NCBI GenBank assembly: GCA_012934845.2
Contig: WNNJ02000599.1
Span: 186,001 to 250,000 of the forward strand
Origin: Pomphorhynchus laevis
Taxonomy: Eukaryota; Acanthocephala; Palaeacanthocephala; Echinorhynchida; Pomphorhynchidae
DNA length: 64,000 bases
Direction of reading: 5' to 3'
Position 1 is the stretch's first letter. Every line of letters begins with the position of its first letter. A program made the position numbers and the translations under genes. This document shows positions 20,641-31,150 of this stretch, piece after piece. The notes beneath the pieces were generated by a model. The model ran no database searches. It was given only the letters and a program-made list of their open reading frames with translations, and was not told the DNA's origin.

Positions 20641-23632
20641 ACAATAAATTAACATACAATCGTCCAGCTTGACACAACACAAACTACAACTTGAAAATAT
20701 GCCAAAGGGCGTGCCATCAGCACTTCCTAGATGTTGCGGTTGTAATGGACCGAATGCTGTTTGCAAGGGTTGTCGGTGTCGCAAGGCTAACAAGCATTGT
20801 ACGAACTGTGCAGCGCCTAATTGCTCAAATAACAGCCCTTCTATCAATATGGAGAGACAAAATGCACGCACTAATGAGTTTATTGGCGACGACATTAATC
20901 AACCGTTGTCAAGCGTTCAGATTACGGCAGCTCCTAACAAACCGCAAATAACATGTCTTCTTCATCTACCAACCATATCAACAATTTATGACGAAATTAG
21001 AACATGTGGACCAAACCTCTTTAATCCCCCAATTTGTGATGCCAGTAATAGGTTCGTGGACCTTTTGACTTCGGCTTACAGTAAATTCACTAACAACCAT
21101 CCTGAACAACCAACTGCATTGAAATAGGCAGCTGTAATGTGCCAGCTATTACTCCAAAGATTACCGACGAGAAAAACAGCCGCGTTGCGAAAAGCTCTTG
21201 AAAGACGCTTGGATGCATGGCAGAAAGGTGATTTCATAGCCTTGCTAGATGAAGGTATTGTTCTTCAAAATGCCGTGAATGCTCAGACTAGAAAACCACG
21301 TACGAAGCACAATGACTGCTTAAAATCATTTTCTCGGCTCATGCAATCCGGAAACACAAGAGGTGCGCTTAATAGTCTTACCATAAAAGAGTCTGACGAA
21401 CCAGCCTTGTTCAAGATGAACGACGAACTGAATGGACAGACGATTAAGAATATTCTGCTAGATCTTCATCCCGCTGCCATAGACGTGGAAGCAATCGCTC
21501 TCCAAGAAAATAGTCTCAGTGGGAGTATTTCTCACCACCCAGTTGAATACACAGTTATTGATAGAACCAGGATAATGAAAGCTGCTAAAAAATTACAAGG
21601 CGGTGCGGGTCCATCCGGAATGACTGCTGTTATAATGAAAACGTTATTGAGCAGTTTCAAGACTCACTCGCAACGTCTTGCCGATGTTTTAGCTGACATG
21701 GCTTATAAAATTGCCACAGAAGCAATAAACCCCACCCATATGAAGGCATTCACGGCCAGCAGGATAATCGCACTCAATAAAAAACCAGGGATTAGGCCAA
21801 TAGGAGTTGGCGAGGTCGTCCGACGATTGATTGGTAAGGTTATTCTCGAAGTTGCTTCCCCAAAATTGCAAGCAGTAGCAGGCGTTATGCAACTTTGTGC
21901 CGGTCAGCAGGCAGGTATTGAATATGCGATTCGTAGCATAAACAGTGAATTCTCGAGAAGCAATATGGTTGGCTTACTTGCTATCGATGCAGCGAATGCT
22001 TTCAATTGTGTCAATAGGAAACTATTGCTGGCAAATGTTGGGATGGTATGTCCAGCTTTATCTGTGCCACTTTACAATACATATTCACATAATACGCAGC
22101 TTATCGGGGAAGGCGATATTATCATGGCACAAGAAGGCCTAACACAAGGGGACCCTTTGGCAATGGCGGCTTTTGCCGTATCTTCGTTGGTGCTTATTCA
22201 TCGTCTACAAGCCTCAGTTCCCGGCCTTTTCCAGAGATGGTATGCGGATGATGCTTCATTTGTTGGTAGCGTATCTACACTGTACAAGGCGTGGGAATGG
22301 CTTGCAGACAACGGTCCCCACTACGGCTATATTGTAAATCCAGGAAAGTCGAAGCTGTTGATACATCCTAATAATGAAGATCTCGCAAAGTCAGCGTTTA
22401 CAGGAACGAGCATAGAAGTCGTGACAGATGGGTTGGTTATCCTGAAAGCATGTAACCATTTTATGATGAGATTAATGGGCAATTTGTACAAATACTTGTC
22501 AACACCGAACTATCTGAGATGCAGAAGCAAATTATTTCATTACCAACGTCCGTTGGTGGTTTTGGCATAAGAAGTCCTATCGTGGAAGCAGTATCGCAGT
22601 TTGAGTAATCAAGAATTTTAACGTCCACCTACTCAAAAGATTTGAGTTTTTCTGAATTAATTGATGCCCAACATGAGGCCCGAAGACTTATAACCAGCAC
22701 AAACTTAGCCACTGCCAGAGCCAAAAGAGCTGATATCGTCAGATTATTCGAGGATGCGGAAAATATTTTACAGTACGCTAGTTTGAAGGGCGCATCCAGC
22801 TGGTTAACAATCCGTCCACTATCGTTTAAATCATTCCACCTGTCACATCATGAATTTCAAGATGCTGTCGCAGCACGGTATGGATGGACACCAAACGACA
22901 TATCGGGTATATGCATCTGTGGATCAGAGATGTCTTGCTGTCATGCGTTATCGTGTCGTAGGGGTGCCTTGACAATAATTAGTCATAACGAGATACGAGA
23001 TACACTATCTAGATATTTGTCCACTGCATGTAGCTGTGTTGCCTTGGAACCGTGCCTGTCAGCAGTACCCGAATGCTACAACTTTTTGACCAGTACGACA
23101 ACTCGCACACCTGAAGCTCGAGCAGATATTGTGTGCAATGGACTTTTTGGAACTAGGATGGAGCGAACGTTCATCGACGTTTGTATTTTCAATAGTCTTG
23201 CACCATTCCTATACCATTAAGTCACCATCCGCTGCATTTGAATATCACGAAAGCAGAAAGCGAGCGAAATACGAAGAACGAATTATTGATATTGAAAATG
23301 CATCCTTTTCTCCATTCGTAGTTTCGACCAACGGCGCTATTGGACCGGCAGCGTCTGCTTTGCTGAAGAACTTAGCTAGAAAAATAGCAGATAAAAAAGG
23401 AACAGACTATAGTGATGAGATGAGCGCTTTGCGCACATCAATCGGCATATCTTCGGCTAGAATGGTATCGGCTTGCTTAAGAGCATCAAGATCAAAGATC
23501 CTGCGCCATTCTGGCAACATTCCAATACGGAGACGGTGATTACATCAAATGATTACTTATTTTAATTTTGTTTGTTTTAAATGAGCCCATTTGCAGGATA
23601 CCTTGAATGTAATTTTTGAAATAAATCAGGTA
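20640..23632 (+). mobile_element. RLE-type LINE, copy 2, nearly full length
   Basis: Same architecture and orientation as copy 1, with a leader from AACATACAATCGTCCAGCTT (20651), coding region 20699-23539 and 3-prime UTR ending near 23632. It is clearly diverged from copy 1 (different wording at most codons), so the tandem arrangement is two separate insertions, not a recent duplication. Confidence 0.85.
20699..23539 (+). pseudogene. RLE-type LINE polyprotein, copy 2 (broken)
   Basis: Starts MPKGVPSALPRCCGCNGPN and keeps the Cys-rich block (VCKGCRCRKANKHCTNC, APNCSNN). One in-frame TAG lies at 21125-21127; the frame then continues with LLQRLPTRKTAALRKALER. RT landmarks are GIRPIGVGEVVRRLIGKVI (21790), MQLCAGQQAGIEYAI (21886), motif A LLAIDAANAFNCVNRK (21976), motif B QEGLTQGDPLAM (22131) and motif C RWYADDASF (22238). 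The region after motif C is shortened by roughly 190 bp relative to copy 1 and changes frame near 22500 (LPTSVGGFGIRSP resumes the tail). The Cys-His cluster CICGSEMSCCHALSCRRG and the endonuclease RADIVCNGLFGTRMERTFID are intact, with a further frame change near 23205 before YHESRKRAKY. Not functional as it stands. Confidence 0.85.
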
Positions 23633-23971
23633 TATAAAAAAATTTTCAATGTTATTAATAATATTGAATGATATGAATAACATTGAATGATAATAACATT
23701 GATTCCTGAAGATTGAATAATCTATTTATCAATGTGCCTTGATTGCAATTATATATTTATGTGATTTTTTTTGTAATTTCTTAAATATAAGTGATTGGGC
23801 TCAATAATAATCTACATTAATATAAATAATGCATCATAATATAATATAATTAGTATAATTAATGCGAGTTGTTTATATTAGCTCGCATTATAGGACATTT
23901 CGGATATTTATATTTCACCGGCTTACCGTAAAGAAAATCGGCGATTGCCTATTGTGGGCATCATAACGACC

Positions 23972-24014
23972 TTATGGTGATCCTTTGTGAGTGGATCACA
24001 AAGGATCACCATAA
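23972..24014. other. Hairpin, 19-bp perfect arms
   Basis: TTATGGTGATCCTTTGTGA at 23972-23990 is exactly complementary to 23996-24014, with the 5-nt loop GTGGA. A second perfect hairpin starts 2 bp further on. Confidence 0.9.
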
Positions 24015-24016
24015 TT

Positions 24017-24059
24017 ATTTGTCAGAAATGCTTTCACTTTGAAAGCATTTCTGACAAAT
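24017..24059. other. Hairpin, 20-bp perfect arms
   Basis: ATTTGTCAGAAATGCTTTCA at 24017-24036 is exactly complementary to 24040-24059, with the 3-nt loop CTT. Confidence 0.9.
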
Positions 24060-24149
24060 CGGTAAGGAATACCGCTCAGATTTCCTATCATGGTAAATTG
24101 TCATTCGGAGGAGCCCTTTTATTCCTAACCATGTTGTTACCGACCCCAT

Positions 24150-24665
24150 AATATGGGATGATAGAACTGTGGGATGATCTAACGGAAAACAGTGTTCATC
24201 AAATAGATATATACCAATGGCGTTTTATCAAACTCATTGTAGGGATCTCTAACATATGCTCATCCTCGGCAGTGGAGATGTTAGCAAAAATAACACCAGC
24301 TTCTGAATTTATACGCGCCCGTTTAGCATTTTCTGTAACAGAGGCTTTCCGGCTAAATTCTGTGCAGCTGCAAATTAATTAGTACAGCTAGATTCAGACC
24401 TATATCTTTCACCAGCTTACCTGCAAGAAAATTGGCGATTGCCTAGATACACCAAATGACACTTGGTTTGGCGTGTATCAATACATGGATTTCATGATAA
24501 GTTTTGCAGAATACGGATCATTGTACACGAAACAGCATCATGTTGTATATGCTATTTTTGCAACCAATCGTGTTCGTCGCTGCGTTATGTTTTCAAATGT
24601 TCTAATTTAAAGAAGTTGTCGCTGGTGCAAGTAGACAAATTCGTGATATACATTCCACAGTGAGC
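24150..24665 (+). mobile_element. C-terminal scrap of a LINE
   Basis: The frame from 24158 reads IYQWRFIKLIVGISNICSSS, the pattern of the post-RT region of LINEs in which a Lys and Gly follow a QxRF-like word. At about 24535-24600 a second segment reads CCICYFCNQSCSSLRYVF, like the terminal Cys-His knuckle of LINE ORF2. The two are interrupted by one member of the direct repeat pair. No RT core remains. Confidence 0.5.
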
Positions 24666-25465
24666 GTTATGAGATTTCTATCAATCAATGAACGATATAG
24701 ATATCACTGATTATCCTTATTTTATCAACGTCAATTTCCATAAAGCTGGATTATACAGTTGTGTTTTTGTCTGCAACGTGGTTTACACAAATTATAGTGG
24801 TTTTTGGTTTTTTATACCCTAAATCCAAAAGACTGAATTTACGTTGATAAATATCTTTATTAATGTTATTAATGTTTTGGATTTATTAATTTTATTAATT
24901 TTTTGGATTTATTTATTATTGATCCAAAATTGATGGCATGTTTTATTGTAATTGAAATAAAAATTATCTGAAAATAATTATTAAATAATTATTAATAAAT
25001 ATTATTAAATTATTAATAATTAATAATTATTAATTATTAAATTATTATCATTTTCTTAATAATTATTAATAAAAATTATTATATAAAAGAACAAAACATA
25101 ATAATATTTTAATAATTATTAAATTATAATTTTTGAGTCTAAAATTATAATTATAATTTAGACTGTTACTTGAATTGTTAAACATTAACATTGCAGGCAT
25201 GTACATTGTGAAAACTCGATGGGCTAAAAGTTTATGTAGCAGTTGTAACGGATATGCGAGTCTTGCAAGGATATATAATAAGCCCCGTGTTTATATTTTT
25301 CTTAGTGGATTAAACTGACATGTTGAGCCAATTGTCGTATAGAGTAAATTCGGTAATATATGCTCATGACTTCGTTATTTTAGCTTTAAATTACAATGAT
25401 GTACAATTAGTATAAGTCAAAACTAATAAAATTTAGAAACGGTGGTTATCTGTCGCAATGGAATA
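24665..25465. other. Gene-free AT-rich stretch
   Basis: Contains TTATTAAT/ATTAATAA runs (24860-25110). No coding exon or element end is supported. Confidence 0.6.
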
Positions 25466-25467
25466 AT

Positions 25468-25673
25468 ATCATTACAAGAAGGCGAGGAAACAGGAATATT
25501 TATTTGATTGCAAAAATCCAATATTTCAACGGCACTACGGCACGTCATCTTCAGGGTTTATAAGTGTTCAAGCAAATTACAACCCTGAAGATGACGTACC
25601 ATAGTGCCGTCGAAATATTGGATTTTTGAAATCAAATAAATATTCCTGTTTCCTCGCCTTCTTGTAATAATTC
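25468..25673. mobile_element. Foldback element F1 with hammerhead-like module
   Basis: Left arm ATTACAAGAAGGCGAGGAAA onward and right arm ending CCTCGCCTTCTTGTAAT are near-perfect inverted copies of about 90 bp around a centre of about 40 bp. Each arm contains CTGAAGATGACG, a short hairpin and GAAATATTGG (minus strand 25521-25554; plus strand 25585-25619). A second member of the family lies at 47043-47262. There is no coding potential. Confidence 0.85.
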
Positions 25674-25674
25674 G

Positions 25675-27235
25675 GATTGGAAAAATTATTTTAACATCAC
25701 TAATTTACACAGCATATAGACATAAAAATCACGGATACCACAATAACAGCATCAATATCTAAACTAAGTTTGATGGGGTTTAACTGTGTCCTCCGTTATA
25801 AATGACCTTTGGAAGGTAATTTCAGACAATTGAACCAGTATAATTGATGTTTTCTCAAGCGAAAATCGGCTTATCGTTTAAATCATTAATCTCGATAGTT
25901 GCATTTATAAATCGCATTGGGAAATATGTTCAAACTGAAACTGGAACGCCAGAGCATTTTAGAAATGTAGATTACTTCTCGATGAAAATGTCTAAAGTGG
26001 ATAAAGGATTTGAAGGATTGGGAAGCAAATAAATTCCGCTTTTATGGTGCATCTTTAAACTCATGGCTATCACAAAGTTCCGTTGTGTTAGAATATCCTT
26101 ACACGAGTGATCTGACCTTTGTAGATATCGATTTTGCCAATAATTATGTCTCTCACTTTTACATGTACTTCAATGTTTTGTTTTTAAATGTTCCATGAAA
26201 TAAAATATGTGTTTGATAAACTAACTTTTGTAACTATTGATTTTGTTTTTCTGCCCGAGATGCATTCGGGTAATACATTTTTATTCACTATATATTTTAA
26301 CTAACAATACGATTGTTTACATCACAATTTGATAAAATATTCTTGTCACTCAGTATGGACTATTTGCTTTGAATGCCCTTATTTGATAATAGTTATAAAC
26401 AGCTGATGAATGTAAAAATATAGAATTGAAGCACTTTATTAAACAAGGATGTACCAATAATGTTGTTTGATACATTCCAGTAGTAATTAGCACTTAAGCT
26501 GGTGATGACTAGCTAATAAAATTTCGGAATAATCTGTCAGAATACGTTCATTTCTATTAAATTTTAAATTTCAATTAAAATTCAATATAATATATCGATT
26601 TGTAAAATTTTCTAACATTTTATTTTTAATTAGTGAAATAAATTTCCAATTTGTTTTGGGATTTAATTTATTATAAAAATAAAACATTATAATTTTTTAT
26701 TTAGGCAAATTATTATCTTGTGCTCTACTGATATTGATATCAGTAATCAATGCATATTCACTAGATTTTGCATATCAGTGGATTTTATATAAAGGTATAA
26801 TTTTAAATATGTTACTAGTTACACCTCAAAACTTTAGATTCTATTGGTGATAATCTACAATATGTAAAACACCACTCGAACTCAGAATCTTACTGTGATC
26901 CACCAAATCCGTGTCCTTATAAACATATTGGTATAGTACTAAATTATCAAAAATTATATTTTTAGATTGAAATTTAAATTTGAAAAATTTCAATTAAAAA
27001 TCATTAATTGAAAAATTATTATTAATATTTTCAATATTAAAAATTAAAATTTTTAATATTTTCAAATATTTCCAAAGTTCATTGAATTGCGTATTTCTCT
27101 GATTTTATATATGCAAATTGAGGTTAAAATATGATCGATATGTCACTTGCTATTTCATTTTTCTTGATGAATCTGAAAAAATACAAAGTGGTAAAATTTC
27201 GCAACAGCAAAATCTTTTGATTTTCTAATGAAACG
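25675..27235. other. Stretch without a recognised gene
   Basis: Two overlapping chance-length frames (25844-26032 and 26010-26198) lie in a patch of slightly higher GC, but neither contains a recognisable domain and they are in different frames. The rest is AT-rich and featureless. Confidence 0.45.
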
Positions 27236-27239
27236 TTAG

Positions 27240-27332
27240 ACTTTAAAATGTAAGTAATATGCTCCGAGCGATCACTTTTAAAAAATCACGTAATATTGAA
27301 TAGCCACGTCGCATAGCGCGTGGCTATATAAT
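27240..27332 (+). repeat. Short repeat shared with 36170-36250, with hairpin
   Basis: CTTTAAAATGTAA is followed within 60 bp by GATCAC and then by AGCCACGTCGCATAGCGCGTGG; the words recur in order at 36170-36246 (AGCTAGGTCGCGTAGCGCGT). ATAGCCACG and GCGTGGCTAT form a hairpin at 27300-27326. Both copies lie within about 400 bp of PLE coding fragments, so this may be PLE-flanking sequence. Confidence 0.6.
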
Positions 27333-27649
27333 AAATAATTATATAAGATTTATATTTATAAAGTTAAAGTTTAAAATAAAAATAATAATTTTAATGAATT
27401 GACTATAATGTAATCGAATAAGTTCATCACAAGGAACTGCTATGTTATAAGATTTTATCATCGAAATATACATAATTATTTCGGTAACTATAGCAGCAGG
27501 GCTAGAAACATACGAATGACTTGTTTCCTTGCTGAAATTTGATTATTAAGTTTATTTTATTCTAATACAAAGTATAATATTAATTATCCATTCATAAAAA
27601 TCATTCATAACAATTTTATTTTATAGTAACCCTTTTTAAAATATACATC

Positions 27650-28240
27650 TATTAAATATTAATCTATTAAATTATTTAAATAATTTTGAAGAAAACCAAT
27701 ATCGTTACGAATTGTTGCAATTCTAAAAATTTCATCATTTAATGTATTATATTTTATATTATAAGGTATGCGTGAATGCTCATGCAAAAATGCTTCTTGT
27801 AAATTTAAATATGTCATCTTTACGATATAAATTAATAGTAGTTTTAGTTAATGTTAATTTAATGTTCATATCAAGATATATACTCTCTTTATCATATATG
27901 TAAACATATTCTTTATCAAAAATATGTTTATTGCAAATTTAAATGTAATTTTTACGATATAAATTAAAAGTAGTATTATGTCGTTTTAATTTAATGTTCA
28001 TATCTAGATACATACTTTCTTTATCATTAATATTGGTTTTATTAAGTATAAAGCTACTTGGATAAATTTGTTCGCTTATTGAATAAAAATTGTTAGAATT
28101 AAATATATCATCAATATATTGAAACATATATTTCATATCTTTATATAATTTAGATTTATTTTTATAAAGCTTAAAAATAAGTTAGCTATTATTGGGCTAC
28201 TATTACCTCCCATTGTAACACCTTTAATTTGTCTGATTTA
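27650..28240 (-). mobile_element. PLE family A reverse transcriptase fragment, minus strand
   Basis: On the minus strand the frames read MGGNSSPIIANLFLSF (motif B), MKYMFQYIDDIF (motif C), then SEQIYPSSFILNKTNIND and LDMNIKLKRHNTTFNLYRK, the post-RT words of Penelope-like elements. The tail near 27670-27790 gives the downstream part (HSRIPYNIKYNT, RIATIRNDIGF). About 130 bp around the LKRHNTTF region are doubled (about 27820 and 27952). It lies head to head with the plus-strand copy starting at about 28205. Confidence 0.8.
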
Positions 28241-28860
28241 TGTTTAAGCTTTATAGAATATGAATTTGTTCATAACTGTGTAAAAACTAAATCTAAACAA
28301 TATAAATATATGGATAAAATTGAATTAATAGAATCCTTAAATATTTTGATAAATCAAAATTATTTAAAAGTAGGGACATTTATATTTAGACAAGTAAAAG
28401 GTGTTCCAATGGGTGGTAATAGTAGCCCAATTATAGCTGACTTGTTTTTAAGCTTTATAGAATATGAATTTGTTCATAACTGTGTAAAATCTAAATCTAA
28501 ATTGTATAAAGATATGAAATATATGTTTCGATACATTGATGATATATGTGCATTTAACTTTAACAATTTTTATTCAATAAGCTAACAAATTCATCCAGAT
28601 AGCCTCATTCTTAATAAAACATATATTAATGATAACGAAGGTGTATATCTATATATGAACATTTAATTAACATTAACTAAAACTACTTTTAATTTATATC
28701 GTAAAGATGACATTTAAATTTACAAGAAACATATTTTTGCATGAGCATTCATTCATACCATATAATATTTATTAAATAAAGAAATTTGAAGAAATTGCAT
28801 AATATGCAATGATATTGGTTCTCTTCAAAATCATTTGAATAACTATCTCTTCATTATATT
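28205..28860 (+). mobile_element. PLE family A reverse transcriptase fragment, plus strand, with 204-bp duplication
   Basis: The frame 28229-28585 reads FIEYEFVHNCVKTKSKQYK, LINQNYLKVGTFIFRQVKG, motif B VPMGGNSSPIIADLFLSF, then FIEYEFVHNCVKSKSKLYK again, and motif C MFRYIDDIC. The repeated FIEYEFVHNCVK coding starts at 28251 and 28455, exactly 204 bp apart. The tail to 28860 matches the minus-strand copy next door and 62466-62620. PLE reverse transcriptases belong to a group related to telomerase RT. The copy is 5-prime truncated and broken after 28585. Confidence 0.85.
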
Positions 28861-29265
28861 TACTAACTATGATTGCATAAATATATATTATTAATATTAC
28901 ATTCTTGTTTCGTATAATTTTCTATCTTGACACTTGAGACTTTCCAGCTTAAGAGAGTAATGTTTTAAAGTTGGCAGTCAGTCCTCTATTGGTCACGAGA
29001 TGAACCATAATCGTTTATTGTTAATGCTGTGACATTAGAAGAAAATCATCTAATGTTTTTAAAAGAACTGATGTCATATCCCAAGAATGTCATTCTCGGG
29101 AACTGTTTGCATTAAAACATTGCATTTAATAAATTCGAAGTTTTGATTTAATTTTTTTCAAATGCTATAATTTAGGTATATCTAACTTTAAGAAAAAATT
29201 TAATTTTAGTACTCGCTAACTAAGACTTCTACGACTTAATTAATTTTTAATTTATGAAAATTAAT
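28861..29265. other. Stretch without a recognised gene
   Basis: No gene could be supported. The last 60 bp may hold a badly decayed upstream part of the beta-tubulin relic (ACTAAGACTTCTACGACTT could correspond to the VKTAVCD region), but this is too weak to annotate. Confidence 0.4.
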
Positions 29266-29333
29266 TAACCCCTAAAAATATGAAAATGTGTGCCACGTTT
29301 TTAGGAAACATCACCGTCATTCAACATCTATTT

Positions 29334-29669
29334 CAGAGGTGACCAACACTTTTCGATGAAGCACCAATTTAACTTTCAGAGAATTTTCCCTTTCAGAGAA
29401 TTTTAAATGCGCCAATTTTTTGTTGAAAGAACCCACACATTTTTCAAATATTTACCCTTTTCAATCATAAATGTTGAAATATATATAACTTTGTTTTCGT
29501 TAATTAGTAAAGTTATCAAACTAATTTTTGGAAATAATCGTAAAATAACTGAAAATTTTTATTAACAACTTTATAATAAAAAGTCCGTCTTTATTAAAAA
29601 GAAAATGCGCCATCGTGCATCGTCCAATGCGCCACATGTGGCGAATGCGCCAACAGTTGACCACATCTG
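29334..29669. mobile_element. hAT-type MITE inside the beta-tubulin relic
   Basis: The ends are CAGAGGTGACCAACACTTTT on the left and, read from the other strand, CAGATGTGGTCAACTGTTGG on the right; CAGAGGTGGCCAAC-like ends are typical of one group of hAT transposons. The flanking 8-mers ATCTATTT and CGCTATTT agree at six of eight bases, as expected of an aged 8-bp hAT target duplication. Length is 336 bp, with no coding potential. Confidence 0.82.
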
Positions 29670-29739
29670 CGCTATTTGAACGAATACCTGATCACTTTTA
29701 AGCTATGTTCAGACGTAAAACCTTTTTGCATTAAAAAAA

Positions 29740-30621
29740 TTAATTTTAACGTGGCAAATGCGTGCCAGCGCACGCTTACATGACCACAACAAAACAAAAC
29801 TGTGAATCAGGTGTCGAGAAGGTATGAACGGAGGAGGTTTTTGAATGTGATAAAGGAGGGGGCGCGGCGGACTCGAAAGGGAGTTGATTCCAGGCGAGTG
29901 AGGCGGCGACGATGAAGGATCGGAGACCGTAGTTGTTGGAGTAATTAGGAACGTGGAGTAAGAGGGTATGACGGGAACGCAGCGATAGCGAGGTGGGGCG
30001 AGTGTCGTCTAAGAAAGGAAGATTGATTAACGATGGGGAGCCGACAGCAATGAGACGAAAAGTTACGAGATGGTGGAGTTTGATGCGGATGTGGATGGTG
30101 GGCCAGGAGAGTTGGGCAAAATATGTGGATGTGTGATCGAAGCGACGGAGACGAAAGAGCACTCGAACGGCGGAGTTGATTATTCGTTGTAGGGGTAGGA
30201 TGATGGAGTTTGGAAAATTGGCGAAAAGGCTAAGGCAGTAATCGATTTTAGGGAAAAGAAGCGATGAAAGAAGATACATACAGGAACGGAAGTCGATAGG
30301 GGGCGAATACGGCGAATGTCATGGAGAATTAAGTTAGACGAGCGGACCTTGTCACGGACGAATGGTTTAATGGAAAGGTGATCATCGAAATGGAAGCCTA
30401 AGAAAGTTATATTGTGTACTATGGGGATGATCGATGAGGCAAAAGATACAGTGGGAGAAGATATGTTTGGTTAACGGGGAAGGATCCACATTATTTTGGA
30501 CTTGTCGGGGTTTAGAACGATTTGGAGATTGGAGAGACGTTTGTAGATAGATAAAAGACAGTTGGAGGCAGAAATGCCGATATGGTGTATGCAATGTGCA
30601 GGTGCATGATCATATATGAGC
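29740..30621 (-). mobile_element. 5-truncated CR1/L2-like LINE inserted in the tubulin relic
   Basis: Reading the minus strand from about 30621: IYDHAPAHCIHHIGISASN (just after motif C), LNPDKSKIMWILPR, NITFLGFHFDDHLSIK, then LHDIRRIRPLSTSVPVC and the C-terminal ORF 30279-29776, which includes LQRIINSAVRVLFRLRRFD, FAQLSWPTIHIRI and SLAWNQLP. The frame changes at least twice. The 3-prime end is near 29740, followed on the minus strand by an AT-rich stretch. A second member of the family lies at 46200-46741. Confidence 0.85.
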
Positions 30622-31019
30622 ATATGTGGGTGAAGGAATGTCTGAATTGGAATTTACTGAAGAAAAAAATAACACGACAGATTTGATTGCGGAGTATCAG
30701 CAATATCAAGATGCAACAATCGACGATAATATTGACGACGATGAGGAATACGACGATCAACCGAATGTTTATTATTCTTTGATTTTATACTATTTAGCAT
30801 TTAATTTTTATAATAAAAACTGGTATTTAAAAAAAATTAGCATTTAATTAATAAAAAATTATTTTTTATTTTATTAATTTTTATAATTTAAATTTTATTA
30901 ATTTTGTATTAATTTTTATTGTAACTCTTGATTAGTTTAAGTATACATTTAATTATCGTGGTTATTTTGATAATATTTCATTTTTTAAATATACAATTTT
31001 GAACATTTCTATTTTTAAG

Positions 31020-31150
31020 GGTTTGATTGTGATCCTGCGCCCTTTTCAAAATTTACAGCATTGTATTCCGCAAACTATCAGCATAGACAGCAAAATTGCA
31101 AATGTGACAGTCTTCATGATTTGTTATGTGAAGGACAAACTGTTCTCTAA
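31020..31150 (+). CDS. Candidate last exon of an unknown Cys-containing protein
   Basis: An acceptor-like TTCTATTTTTAAG ends at 31019. The frame from 31022 reads FDCDPAPFSKFTALYSANY, QHRQQNCKCDSLHDLLC and EGQTVL before TAA at 31148-31150. Codon character and local GC differ from the AT-rich flanks. AATAAAC-type words follow near 31330. I do not recognise the family; four Cys in 43 residues suggest a secreted or extracellular segment. It could be a chance frame. The upstream exon was not found. Confidence 0.4.

Larger units (their letters stand above)
23882..24452 (+). repeat. Direct repeat pair bracketing hairpins and a LINE scrap
   Basis: TTTCACCGGCTTACCGTAAA with GAAAATCGGCGATTGCCTA (about 23911-23951) recurs as TTTCACCAGCTTACCTGCAA with GAAAATTGGCGATTGCCTA (about 24406-24445), 495 bp apart. 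The pair may be a duplicated LINE segment or the ends of one element. Confidence 0.65.
29271..30765 (+). pseudogene. Beta-tubulin C-terminal relic, split by two insertions
   Basis: Three collinear pieces match the end of beta-tubulin. Piece 1 (29271-29333) reads KMCATFLGNITVIQHLF, matching KMSATFIGNSTAIQELF. Piece 2 (29672-29731) reads LFERIPDHF, a TAA, then AMFRRKTFLH, matching [20 protein letters not shown]. Piece 3 (30623-30765) reads [19 protein letters not shown] then [11 protein letters not shown] and an acidic tail. A hAT-type MITE (29334-29669) separates pieces 1 and 2, with CTATTT repeated on both sides. A LINE in opposite orientation separates pieces 2 and 3. The in-frame stop, both insertions and the lack of the first ~360 residues make it non-functional. 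Beta-tubulin is the GTP-binding subunit of microtubules. It may be a retrocopy or an old truncated gene; no intron evidence was found. Confidence 0.88.

Noticed and set aside
25844-26198. Two overlapping frames that might be a small gene
   Set aside because: They are in different frames, with no domain or splice support.
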